A DNA stretch of 64,000 nt from Pseudomonas sp. Os17 (GTDB taxonomy: Bacteria > Pseudomonadota > Gammaproteobacteria > Pseudomonadales > Pseudomonadaceae). Of the stretch, positions 35,103 through 43,506 are shown in pieces (the stretch's first letter is position 1; every line of letters starts with the position of its first letter). Under the pieces are notes generated by a model. It had not been told where the DNA came from. It saw only the letters and a list, made by a program, of their open reading frames with translations, and did no database searches. Made by a program: the position numbers and the translations under genes. The DNA is taken from positions 1,615,501-1,679,500 of the forward strand of contig NZ_AP014627.1 in assembly GCF_001547895.1 (NCBI RefSeq). Direction: 5' to 3'.

Positions 35103-37805
35103 ATGTTCGGTGTGCAGCCCTGCTGGCTGGGTTTTCCTGTGCGTGCTCGAGTCTGTCCTGGCGAGGGTGCGGCCCTGCTCTTGCGAGTACTGTCGGTGCT
35201 GGCCGGGCTGCTGGGGCTGGCGGCTCCTGTGGCGGCCCAGCCGACGAGCGCTGATCAGGCCACGCCGTCGGAGGTGGCCGGCGACGCGTCTCAGAACAGC
35301 CCGGTGTTCTTCGATACCCAGATGCTGTTCAAGGGGCCGGGAACCCTCATCGACACCCAGCGCTTCGAGCGCCCGGGTTACGTGGCGCCGGGCAAGTACC
35401 TGCTGGATGTGCGGGTCAGCGGTGCCTGGCGCGGGCTGATCGAGATCGAACTGCGCGAAAGCGATGATCCCCAGGGCAGCCAGCCCTGCTACGACCGCGC
35501 TTTGCTCAAGCAACTGGGCATCGACCTGAACAAAGTCGACGCCGCGCTGGCGCCTGCCCGTCATCCGTTGCAGGGCGACGGGGTGTTCTGCGGCGACCTG
35601 GCCAGTTACATCCCCCACGTGACGACGAAGGTCAACATGGCCGAGCAGCAGCTGGAGCTCTCGGTGCCCCAGCTGTTCGTGCTGCCTGAACTCGCTTCCA
35701 GCTACGTCGATCCGGCCAGTTGGGACGGGGGCATCAACGCGGCCCGGCTCAACTACAGCACCAACCTGTTCAGCTCCCAGAGCCGTGGTCGGCGCAGTAC
35801 CAACGGCTATGCTGGATTGAACATGGGCCTGAACCTGGGAAACCTGCGCCTGCGTCACAGCGGCACCTTGTCCTGGTCGCCCGACAGCGGCAGCGATTAT
35901 CAACGGGGCTATATCTACGGCCAGACCGACCTGACCGACTGGCGTTCGCAATTGCTGGTGGGGGAGAGTGTGACCGACGCCGAACTGTTCGATTCGGTGT
36001 CGTTTCGCGGCATCAAGCTGTTCAGCGATGAACGCATGCTGCCCACCACCCAGCGCTATTTCGCCCCGGTGGTGCGCGGCACGGCCAATACCAACGCCAA
36101 GGTCACGGTGTATCAGCGCGGTTACCTGGTGTATGAAACCACCGTCGCCCCGGGCCCCTTCGAGATTGCCGACCTGCAGGCCGCCAGCTTTGGCGGCGAC
36201 CTGGAGGTGACCCTTACCGAGGCCGACGGTCGCACCCAGCGTTTTACCGTGCCCTTTGCCACCATGGCCCGCCACCTGCGTCCGGGGAATACCCGCTACA
36301 GCCTGAGCGGCGGCCAGGTGATCAGGGCCGGGGGGCGTGGCCAGCATCAGTACGTGGCCCAGGGCACCCTGCAACGGGGGCTGGACAACCAGGTCACCGG
36401 TTATGCCGGCGCCTCGCTCACCGGCAGCTACATGGCCGGCCTGATCGGCGCGGCGCTGAACACCGAGTTCGGCGGTTTCGGCCTCGACCTGACCCAGTCC
36501 CGCACCCAGGTGCCGCGCAACGGCAGCCTGCAGGGCTCCAGCCTGCGTCTTTCCTACAGCAAGAACCTGCATGACAGCGGCACCCAGTTCTCGTTGCTGG
36601 CTTATCGCTATTCCACCCGGGGCTATCTGAGCCTGAGGGACGCCATCGACCTGGAGGACTTCGTCAACCGAGGGGCGCGGTTCGACGACTTCGCCCGGGT
36701 CCGCGATCGGCTGGATGTGACGATCAACCAGCGGGTGGACGGCATCGGCGGTGACTTCTACCTCAACGGCTCCTCCCTCAACTACTGGAACAGCCGCGGT
36801 CGGGCGCGCAACTACTCCATGGGCTACAACCACCAATGGCGCGGCCTCAGCTATGCCTTCAGCGTCCAGCGGACCCAGGGTTCGAGCCAGTTTTCGGGGC
36901 GGCGCACCAGCAGCGAGAACACCCTGTGGAGCCTGAGCCTGTCGCTGCCCCTGGGGGGCGTCGCCGGGCGTTCCACCCTGGCCAACGCCTTCATCAGTCA
37001 CGACCGGAATTCCGGTGCCCACTATTCCAGCGGCATTTCCGGCTCGCTGGGCGAGCGTGAAACCGCCTCCTATGGCGTGTCGGTGTCCCATGATGCCCAG
37101 CCGCGGGAAACCTCGACCAACGCCAATCTGAGCTACTACCTGCCGCAGGTGGCCTTAAGTTCGAGCCTGTCCCAGGGCCGTGACTACCGGGCCCAGTCGC
37201 TGGGCGCCTCCGGCGGCATGCTCCTGCATTCCGGGGGCCTGACCCTGTCCCAGACCCTGAGTGAAACCGCGGCCCTGGTGCATGCCCCCCATGCCAGTGG
37301 CGCCAGTGTCGGCTATGCCGGTGCGCAGGTGGACGGGCAGGGGTATGCGGTGTTGCCGAGTCTTGCGCCCTATCAGCTCAATACCGTGGACCTGGACCCC
37401 AGCGGCATGGCCGAGGATGTCGAGCTGCAGGTCAGTTCGCGCAACGTCGCGCCCAGGGCGGGGGCGGTGGTCAGGCTGTCCTACCCGACCCGCAAGGCCC
37501 GGGCGTTTCTGGTCGACAGCCGGCAGGCCGATGGTGCACCGCTGCCCTTTGCCGCCAGTGCCCTGGACGCCGACAGCGGCGAGGAGCTGGGGGCGGTGGG
37601 GCAGGGCAGTCGCCTGGTGCTGCGCAGCGAGAAGGACCGCGGCCGCATCCGTGTGCAGTGGGGCGAAGGCCCCGCCGAGCAGTGCCTGATCGACTACGTA
37701 TTGCCGGCGCCTGCGACCCGGTCGGGCAACGATTCGCTTTTGCTCGACCTGCCGTGCCGCGGCCTGTCGCAGTCGGGCGCCAGCGCCATGGAGCCTGCAT
37801 CTTGA
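35103..37805 (+). CDS. Outer-membrane fimbrial usher, cluster 2
   Basis: Usher of 900 residues, a close paralogue of the one at 20203 along its whole length. It has a hydrophobic signal segment at about 28-45, N-terminal domain (VFFDTQMLFKGPG, PGYVAPGKYLLDV), barrel and plug, and C-terminal domains ending with a conserved cysteine pair region (AEQCLIDY, LPCRGL). No POTRA-type extension is present. The start at 35103 matches the context of the cluster 1 usher, and an upstream in-frame codon at 35091 is the alternative. Its stop codon overlaps a TTG that starts the next chaperone. Confidence 0.93.
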   Translation: MFGVQPCWLGFPVRARVCPGEGAALLLRVLSVLAGLLGLAAPVAAQPTSADQATPSEVAGDASQNSPVFFDTQMLFKGPGTLIDTQRFERPGYVAPGKYLLDVRVSGAWRGLIEIELRESDDPQGSQPCYDRALLKQLGIDLNKVDAALAPARHPLQGDGVFCGDLASYIPHVTTKVNMAEQQLELSVPQLFVLPELASSYVDPASWDGGINAARLNYSTNLFSSQSRGRRSTNGYAGLNMGLNLGNLRLRHSGTLSWSPDSGSDYQRGYIYGQTDLTDWRSQLLVGESVTDAELFDSVSFRGIKLFSDERMLPTTQRYFAPVVRGTANTNAKVTVYQRGYLVYETTVAPGPFEIADLQAASFGGDLEVTLTEADGRTQRFTVPFATMARHLRPGNTRYSLSGGQVIRAGGRGQHQYVAQGTLQRGLDNQVTGYAGASLTGSYMAGLIGAALNTEFGGFGLDLTQSRTQVPRNGSLQGSSLRLSYSKNLHDSGTQFSLLAYRYSTRGYLSLRDAIDLEDFVNRGARFDDFARVRDRLDVTINQRVDGIGGDFYLNGSSLNYWNSRGRARNYSMGYNHQWRGLSYAFSVQRTQGSSQFSGRRTSSENTLWSLSLSLPLGGVAGRSTLANAFISHDRNSGAHYSSGISGSLGERETASYGVSVSHDAQPRETSTNANLSYYLPQVALSSSLSQGRDYRAQSLGASGGMLLHSGGLTLSQTLSETAALVHAPHASGASVGYAGAQVDGQGYAVLPSLAPYQLNTVDLDPSGMAEDVELQVSSRNVAPRAGAVVRLSYPTRKARAFLVDSRQADGAPLPFAASALDADSGEELGAVGQGSRLVLRSEKDRGRIRVQWGEGPAEQCLIDYVLPAPATRSGNDSLLLDLPCRGLSQSGASAMEPAS

Positions 37806-38554
37806 GGGGCTGGCTTGTTCGTGTGGGGCGTGACCTGTGCCTGCTGGGGACGGCGCTGCTGCTGTGCAGTCAGGGCGCCCGGGCCGACCTGTCGATTGTC
37901 GGCACGCGTTTCATCTACCCCCAGGGGCTGGCGGCCTTGAGCATCCGGGCCGGCAATCTCGGCTCGGCGCCGTTGCTGCTGCAGACCTGGCTGGACCAGG
38001 GGGATCCCTCGGTGGATCCGAGCCGGCTGGCAGTGCCGTTCGTGCTTTCGCCCCCGTTGTCGCGGCTTGATCCGCAGCAGAGTGTCGTCCTGTCGCTGCG
38101 TCACAGCGGCGAGCCGCTGCCCGCTGATCGCGAGTCGCTGTTCTGGCTCAACTTTCTGGAAGTGCCGTCCCTGCAACCCCTGAGCGGCAACCAGCTGCGC
38201 GTCAGCTATCGCTTGCGCATGAAGCTGCTGTATCGCCCCAAGGGCCTGTCTGGGCGCGCCGACCAAGCGGTACGCCAACTGCGCTGGAACCTGCAGACGG
38301 CGGCGCAGGCGGCAGGAGCTGCGGCGCTCAACGTGAGCAATCCGACGCCGTACTACGTGTCCCTGGCGCAGCTGGCCGTGGGCGACCTGCAGCCACCCAT
38401 CACCTGGCAGGGCATCACCGTCGAGCCGTTCGGCTCGGTGCGCCTGCCTTTACCCGTGGCGCCGGCGTTGCGCGACGCCATGACAGACGTTCGATACCAA
38501 GTGGTTTTAGACAGCGGGGAGACGCTGAGTGGAAGTGTGCAAATACACCCCTAG
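37802..38554 (+). CDS. Fimbrial periplasmic chaperone B, cluster 2
   Basis: Second chaperone of cluster 2, 250 residues. The signal peptide ends near GARA, followed by DLSIVGTRFIYPQGL. RMKLLYRP and VSNPTPYYVSLAQL match the cluster 1 chaperone B. No ATG fits; the best start is TTG at 37802, which overlaps the usher stop (TTGA) and has GGAG at 37790-37793. This gives nearly the same length as the 252-residue paralogue. A GTG at 37823 is the alternative. The 3' end overlaps the tpsB start by 26 bp, as in cluster 1. Confidence 0.88.
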   Translation: MRGWLVRVGRDLCLLGTALLLCSQGARADLSIVGTRFIYPQGLAALSIRAGNLGSAPLLLQTWLDQGDPSVDPSRLAVPFVLSPPLSRLDPQQSVVLSLRHSGEPLPADRESLFWLNFLEVPSLQPLSGNQLRVSYRLRMKLLYRPKGLSGRADQAVRQLRWNLQTAAQAAGAAALNVSNPTPYYVSLAQLAVGDLQPPITWQGITVEPFGSVRLPLPVAPALRDAMTDVRYQVVLDSGETLSGSVQIHP

Positions 38555-40292
38555 TGGTACGGCGGCCGGGCGGCCGGCCGGTGGAGGCAAGGGACGAGGT
38601 GCGGGGCCGGCGCGAGTGCCGTCGGCGCTGCTTCCGGGGATGTTGCTGGCGCTGCTGTTGCCCACGCTGGCGCAGGCGCAGATGCGGGTCCAGGTGCCCA
38701 GCGCCGGACAGGCCATACGAGACATCGAAGCCACCCAGCCGGCGCTGCCACCGCCCACCGATGAGGTGCGGCTGGAGGTGCCCCAGGCCGAGCGTTCGAC
38801 CCCAGCCCCGGACACTTCGGGGGTGCGCTTGCGGGTCAAGGCCTTCGTCATCGAGGGCAATCAGGTGTTCAGCGATCAGGACCTGCAGCCGCTGCTGGAC
38901 GATCTGCGCGGACAGGAACTGGACCTGGGCGGTTTGCGTGACGCAGCGCAGCGCATCACCGCCCATTACCAGCAACAGGGCTATCTGCTGGCCCGGGCCT
39001 TCTTGCCGGCCCAGGAAGTCGATGCCGGAGTGGTGCGCATCGAGGTCATGGAAGGCCGCTACGGACGTGTCGAACTGAGCAACCAGTCCCGTGCCCGGGA
39101 CGTCGTACTGCGTGGGCCGCTGGCCGCACTGGACGCTGGTGCGGCGGTCAACAGCGCGGACCTCGAGCGCAGCCTGCTGCTGCTCAACGACCTGCCCGGG
39201 GTCCGGGTCAACGGCACCTTGCGGGCGGGGCAGGTCCCCGGTACCAGTGACCTGCTGGTGCAGGCGCAGCCTGGTCCCTGGGCCAGCGGCAGCCTGGAGG
39301 CCGACAACTTCGGTGGCTACCACACTGGCGAGTTTCGCCTGGGGGGCAGCTTCAACCTGAACAATCCCCTGGGCCTGGGGGACCAGATCAACCTGCGCCT
39401 GCTGGGCAGCGATCGGGACCAGCGCTACTGGCGCGGCGCTTATCAACTGCCGGTGGGGCCCTGGTCGACCCGTGTCGGCGCGGCCTATTCGCACATGAGC
39501 TACGAGCTCAACAGAAAACGCGTGAAGAAGCTGCAGATGAACGGCCAGGCCCGTGTCCACAGTGTCTTCCTCGCCCAGCCGATCCTGCGAGGCCGGACCT
39601 TCGACCTGAGCGCGCAGCTGCAATACGAGAACAAGCAGCTGCGCGACGACATCGACCTGTTCGAGCTGAGCAAGCGCAAGCACATCGAGTTGTGGACCCT
39701 GAGCCTGGGCGGCAACCGCCAGGACCACTTCTTCGGCGGTGGCTACAACCAGTTCAGCCTGTCCTACGGCTCGGGTCGCCTGACCTTCGATGACGCTCTT
39801 GAGCAGCGCCTGGATCGCTATACCGCCGCCACCGGCGGCGGCTTCGCCAAGACCAACCTGCAGCTCGCGCGCCTGCAGCGCCTGGGCGACCGCTTCCAGC
39901 TCCAAGCCCAGGTCAATGCCCAGTGGACCTCGGCCAACCTCGACAGCTCGGAAAAGATGGGACTGGGCGGCCCCTATGGAGTGCGCGCCTATCCCCTGAG
40001 CGCCGGCATTGGCGACCAGGGCTGGCAGGCCGGCCTGGAGCTGGGCTACGCCCTGGCACCCAGCTGGCAACTGAGCCTGTTTGCCGACAAGGGCTACGTG
40101 CAGGTCAACCGCCTGCCCTGGACGAACGAGATCAACACCCAGCGCCTGCAATCGGCGGGCCTGGGGGCGCGCTGGAGCGGCGAGCGGCGGCAACTCAACC
40201 TGAGCAGTGCCTGGCCCCTGGATAACCGGAAGGCCGGGGACGGTCCCGAGCGCACCCCACGGATCTGGGTGAACGCGACACAGTTTTTCTGA
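38529..40292 (+). CDS. TpsB-type two-partner secretion transporter, cluster 2
   Basis: Outer-membrane transporter of 587 residues, paralogue of the gene at 23616. A signal region with a hydrophobic core at about 32-47 (ending TLAQAQ) is followed by the paired POTRA domains (RVKAFVIEGNQVF, QGYLLARAFLPAQE, RIEVMEGRYG) and a 16-strand-type barrel with the loop-6 motif VRAYP, ending ATQFF. The GTG start and its GGGGAG site are identical in arrangement to cluster 1. The region between residues 10 and 32 is Gly/Arg/Pro-rich and differs strongly from cluster 1, so only the mature part is well conserved. Confidence 0.93.
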   Translation: MEVCKYTPSGTAAGRPAGGGKGRGAGPARVPSALLPGMLLALLLPTLAQAQMRVQVPSAGQAIRDIEATQPALPPPTDEVRLEVPQAERSTPAPDTSGVRLRVKAFVIEGNQVFSDQDLQPLLDDLRGQELDLGGLRDAAQRITAHYQQQGYLLARAFLPAQEVDAGVVRIEVMEGRYGRVELSNQSRARDVVLRGPLAALDAGAAVNSADLERSLLLLNDLPGVRVNGTLRAGQVPGTSDLLVQAQPGPWASGSLEADNFGGYHTGEFRLGGSFNLNNPLGLGDQINLRLLGSDRDQRYWRGAYQLPVGPWSTRVGAAYSHMSYELNRKRVKKLQMNGQARVHSVFLAQPILRGRTFDLSAQLQYENKQLRDDIDLFELSKRKHIELWTLSLGGNRQDHFFGGGYNQFSLSYGSGRLTFDDALEQRLDRYTAATGGGFAKTNLQLARLQRLGDRFQLQAQVNAQWTSANLDSSEKMGLGGPYGVRAYPLSAGIGDQGWQAGLELGYALAPSWQLSLFADKGYVQVNRLPWTNEINTQRLQSAGLGARWSGERRQLNLSSAWPLDNRKAGDGPERTPRIWVNATQFF

Positions 40293-40320
40293 AGGCCTGC
40301 GTGTGCTTTGGAAGTGGTGC

Positions 40321-40344
40321 CGCCCTGCGAAAAACAGCAGGGCG
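40321..40344 (+). promoter_or_regulatory. Hairpin in front of tpsA-3
   Basis: CGCCCTGC (40321-40328) and GCAGGGCG (40337-40344) form an 8-bp stem with the loop GAAAAACA, 24 nt before the tpsA start. The stem is kept while the loop differs from the two cluster 1 hairpins. Confidence 0.6.
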
Positions 40345-40368
40345 TTTAAACGTCAATAAGGAGTCATC

Positions 40369-43362
40369 GTGAACAAGATTTATGCGTTGGTATGGAACCA
40401 GGCCCAAGGTCGCTGGAGCGTAACCTGCGAGGGCGCGCGGCGCCGGCGTCGCAGTGGCGGGCGCAAGGGGTTGCTGGTGATGGCGGCGGGGTTGCTTGCC
40501 CTGGGAGGACTGACGCCGGCGATGGCGCTGCCCGAAGGCGGCACGCTGGTTTCCGGCAGTGCCAATTACGACGTCAATGGCAACAACCTGGTGATCAATC
40601 AAAAGACCGACAAGCTGATCACCAACTGGAACGAGTTCAATATCGCCGCCAATCAATCGGTGACCTTCAACCAGCCGGGACGCGAGTCCATCGCCCTGAA
40701 CCGGGTGACCGGCTTCAAGGCCAGCAACATTCAGGGCGCGCTGAACGCCAACGGCCAGGTGTTTCTGATCAACCCCAACGGGGTGTTGATCGGCCAGGGC
40801 GCCCAGGTCAACGTCGGCGGCCTGGTGGCCTCGACCCGTGGCATCAGTGACGATGACTTCAATAACGGTCGCTACCAATTCACCGGAAAGTCGGCGGTCG
40901 AAGTGATCAACGACGGCAAGATCACTGCTGCCGATGGCGGCTACGTGGCGCTGCTGGGCGCGCGGGTGCGCAACAACGGCGAAATCGTCGCCAATCAGGG
41001 CGCTGTGGCCCTGGGGGCCGGCAACGACTTCACCCTGAGCCTGGGTAACGACAATCTGATCAGCTTGCAGATCAACGGTGCCGCCGCGGATGCGTTGGCG
41101 CAGAACACGTCGTTGCTCAAGGCCGATGGCGGCCAGGTGCTGATGCTGGCCAAGAACTCCAATGCGCTGACTCAGGCGGTGGTCAACAACCAGGGCGTGA
41201 TCGAGGCCAATACCCTGTCCAACAAGGATGGACGCATTGTTCTGGATGGCGGCGAGCGTGGCGTGGTCAATGTGGGGGGCAAATTGACGGCCAGCGCCTT
41301 AGCCACCGACGGCAACGGCGGTACGGTTCAAACCTCGGGCGCGGTCACTCGGGTCGAGCTCAATGCCGAGGTCGATACCCGCTCCAGGAGTGGTCGCACC
41401 GGCACCTGGGTCATCGAGTCCAATGAGGTCAAGGTGGGTTCCACGGGCGTGTCCGGCAACCCGACCCTGATCGACAGCACCCTCTCCCAGAACCTGGACA
41501 AGACCAACCTTCATCTGCGCAGCCGCAATGGCGATGTGGCGGTGGACGCTGCGGTCGAGTGGAAAAGCGGCAACCAACTGACCCTGAGCGCCGCCAAGGA
41601 CGTCAAGGTCAATCAACGGATCAACGCCACGGGTGCCAACTCGCGTCTGCAACTGAACGCCGCCAAGTCGGTCCGGCTCGACAGTCACGTGAGCCTCACC
41701 GGCACCAGCAACAGTCTGGGGGTCAATCATGGCGAGCAACTGATCGTGGGCGACAAGGGACTGGTGACCTTGTCCGGAGGCGACGCCGGGTTTGACGCCA
41801 ATGGCAAGCAGCACAAAGTGATCCAGAACAGCCAGCAGTTGCAGGCCATCGGCAACAAGCTCGATGACCACTATGTGCTGGGCAATCAGATCAAGGGCTC
41901 GGGGAGCATCAACTCGATTGGCGGCGACCAGGTGTTCACCGGTTCCTTGAACGGTCTGGGCAATACCATCAGTGGCTTCACCATCAACAGCTCGGGCCTG
42001 TATGCCGGATTGTTCGGCCAGTCCTCCGGCAGCATCAGCGATCTGAAGCTGGCCTCGATCACCGTCAACGGACAAAACAGCCGCAACGGCTTCAGTGAAA
42101 TTGGCGGTCTGGTGGGGCGCAACAGTGGCAGCATTGAACGGGTCAGTGCCCGCGATATGCAGGTCTCTGCCAATAGCGACCAGCGCAACAAGGTCGGCGG
42201 CCTGGTGGGAGTCAACTACGGTGGGTCGATCAAGGACTCGTCGATAGCGGGTTCGCTGTATGGCGGCGCCCATACCACGGCCATCGGCGGCGTGGCCGGG
42301 GAAAACCGCTTCGGCAGTGTCAGGGCCGGTCTCATCAGTGGCAGTTCCAGTGATGTCGATATCACCACCAAGATGTTCAAACAGGCCATGGGCGGCGCCG
42401 GAGGACTGGTCGGGGTCAACAAGGGCGCCGTGATTGCCGACTCGTCGAGCAAGGGCACCATCGGTACTTACAATCCGCTCTACAAGGGACTGAACCTGGG
42501 CGGGCTGGTGGGTAATAACCAGGACGGCACCATTACCGGCTCCCGTTCCTCGATGACCGTGTACGGCTCGCTGGGTAGCCATATTGGCGGGCTGGTCGGG
42601 TTCAACCGCTCAGGCATCATCCGCGGGTCCAGTGCCAGCGGTAACGTCTACGGGGCGGGCACCGAGGCCGCCGGGGGGCTGATCGGCTCGCAGCAGAACC
42701 AGAGCGTGGTCAGCAACGTCCAGGCCACCGGTAATGTCATTGACCTGGCCGGCATGAATCTGGGCGGGCTGGTTGGAAAAAGTGACGACAGCACCATCAG
42801 CGGCTACATCGAGGCCAAGGGCGAGGTCAAGGGAGGAGCGAAGGCCAACGTCGGCGGCCTGGTCGGCAGCAACATCGGTGGCCTGATCTACGATGCCAAG
42901 GCGCTGGGCGCGGTGGAGGGCTATGCCAGCAGTAATATTGGCGGGCTGGTGGGCTACAACGATGGCGACCTGGTCTCGGTCGAGGCCCATGGCAAGGTCT
43001 TTGGCGATACCTACAGCTCGGTGGGCGGACTGGTGGGCTTCAACTCCAACTACTCCAACCACGTCATCGAGCGTGCCGTGGCGACTGGCAATGTCCATGG
43101 AACCTGGCACAGCAAGGTCGGGGGCCTGGTCGGCGATAACCAGTCGCGGATCGTCAACTCCGAGTCCCGTGGCCGCGTCAGTGGCGGCTGGCGTACCACC
43201 CTGGGTGGGCTGGTGGGCGTGAACGAGGGGCAGGTCCAAGGCTCGAATTCCACCGGCAAGGTCGATACCGTCTGGGCCTACTTCCAGACGTATGGTGACC
43301 AGATCGGCATCAACCACGGCTCCTATTCGTCGGCCCGGGTGTCCAGCGGCCTGATGGACTAA
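40369..43362 (+). CDS. TpsA-type secreted adhesin with GLUG repeats, cluster 2
   Basis: Exoprotein of 997 residues with the extended signal region MNKIYALVWNQAQGRWSV, cleavage expected near residue 54 (PAMA), the TPS domain with FLINPNGVLIGQG, and 13 GLUG-type repeats in the C-terminal 400 residues. The GTG start at 40369 follows AAGGAG at 40358-40363. The middle and repeat regions have diverged from both cluster 1 proteins, so it may bind another target or differ in surface antigenicity. It carries no toxin domain and no obvious anchor. The transporter is presumably the tpsB directly upstream. Confidence 0.92.
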   Translation: MNKIYALVWNQAQGRWSVTCEGARRRRRSGGRKGLLVMAAGLLALGGLTPAMALPEGGTLVSGSANYDVNGNNLVINQKTDKLITNWNEFNIAANQSVTFNQPGRESIALNRVTGFKASNIQGALNANGQVFLINPNGVLIGQGAQVNVGGLVASTRGISDDDFNNGRYQFTGKSAVEVINDGKITAADGGYVALLGARVRNNGEIVANQGAVALGAGNDFTLSLGNDNLISLQINGAAADALAQNTSLLKADGGQVLMLAKNSNALTQAVVNNQGVIEANTLSNKDGRIVLDGGERGVVNVGGKLTASALATDGNGGTVQTSGAVTRVELNAEVDTRSRSGRTGTWVIESNEVKVGSTGVSGNPTLIDSTLSQNLDKTNLHLRSRNGDVAVDAAVEWKSGNQLTLSAAKDVKVNQRINATGANSRLQLNAAKSVRLDSHVSLTGTSNSLGVNHGEQLIVGDKGLVTLSGGDAGFDANGKQHKVIQNSQQLQAIGNKLDDHYVLGNQIKGSGSINSIGGDQVFTGSLNGLGNTISGFTINSSGLYAGLFGQSSGSISDLKLASITVNGQNSRNGFSEIGGLVGRNSGSIERVSARDMQVSANSDQRNKVGGLVGVNYGGSIKDSSIAGSLYGGAHTTAIGGVAGENRFGSVRAGLISGSSSDVDITTKMFKQAMGGAGGLVGVNKGAVIADSSSKGTIGTYNPLYKGLNLGGLVGNNQDGTITGSRSSMTVYGSLGSHIGGLVGFNRSGIIRGSSASGNVYGAGTEAAGGLIGSQQNQSVVSNVQATGNVIDLAGMNLGGLVGKSDDSTISGYIEAKGEVKGGAKANVGGLVGSNIGGLIYDAKALGAVEGYASSNIGGLVGYNDGDLVSVEAHGKVFGDTYSSVGGLVGFNSNYSNHVIERAVATGNVHGTWHSKVGGLVGDNQSRIVNSESRGRVSGGWRTTLGGLVGVNEGQVQGSNSTGKVDTVWAYFQTYGDQIGINHGSYSSARVSSGLMD

Positions 43363-43506
43363 GGCGCGTCGGCAAGACCTCGGCCCGGCTGCCAGGGACT
43401 GTCCCTGGCACGCCGGGCACTTGCAACCTGTTCACTATCGATTGACCGGCTCCCGGGGCACCGCAGCGTGCACCCGGGGCCGGCTTGGAAAAGGAGGCAA
43501 TGACCG

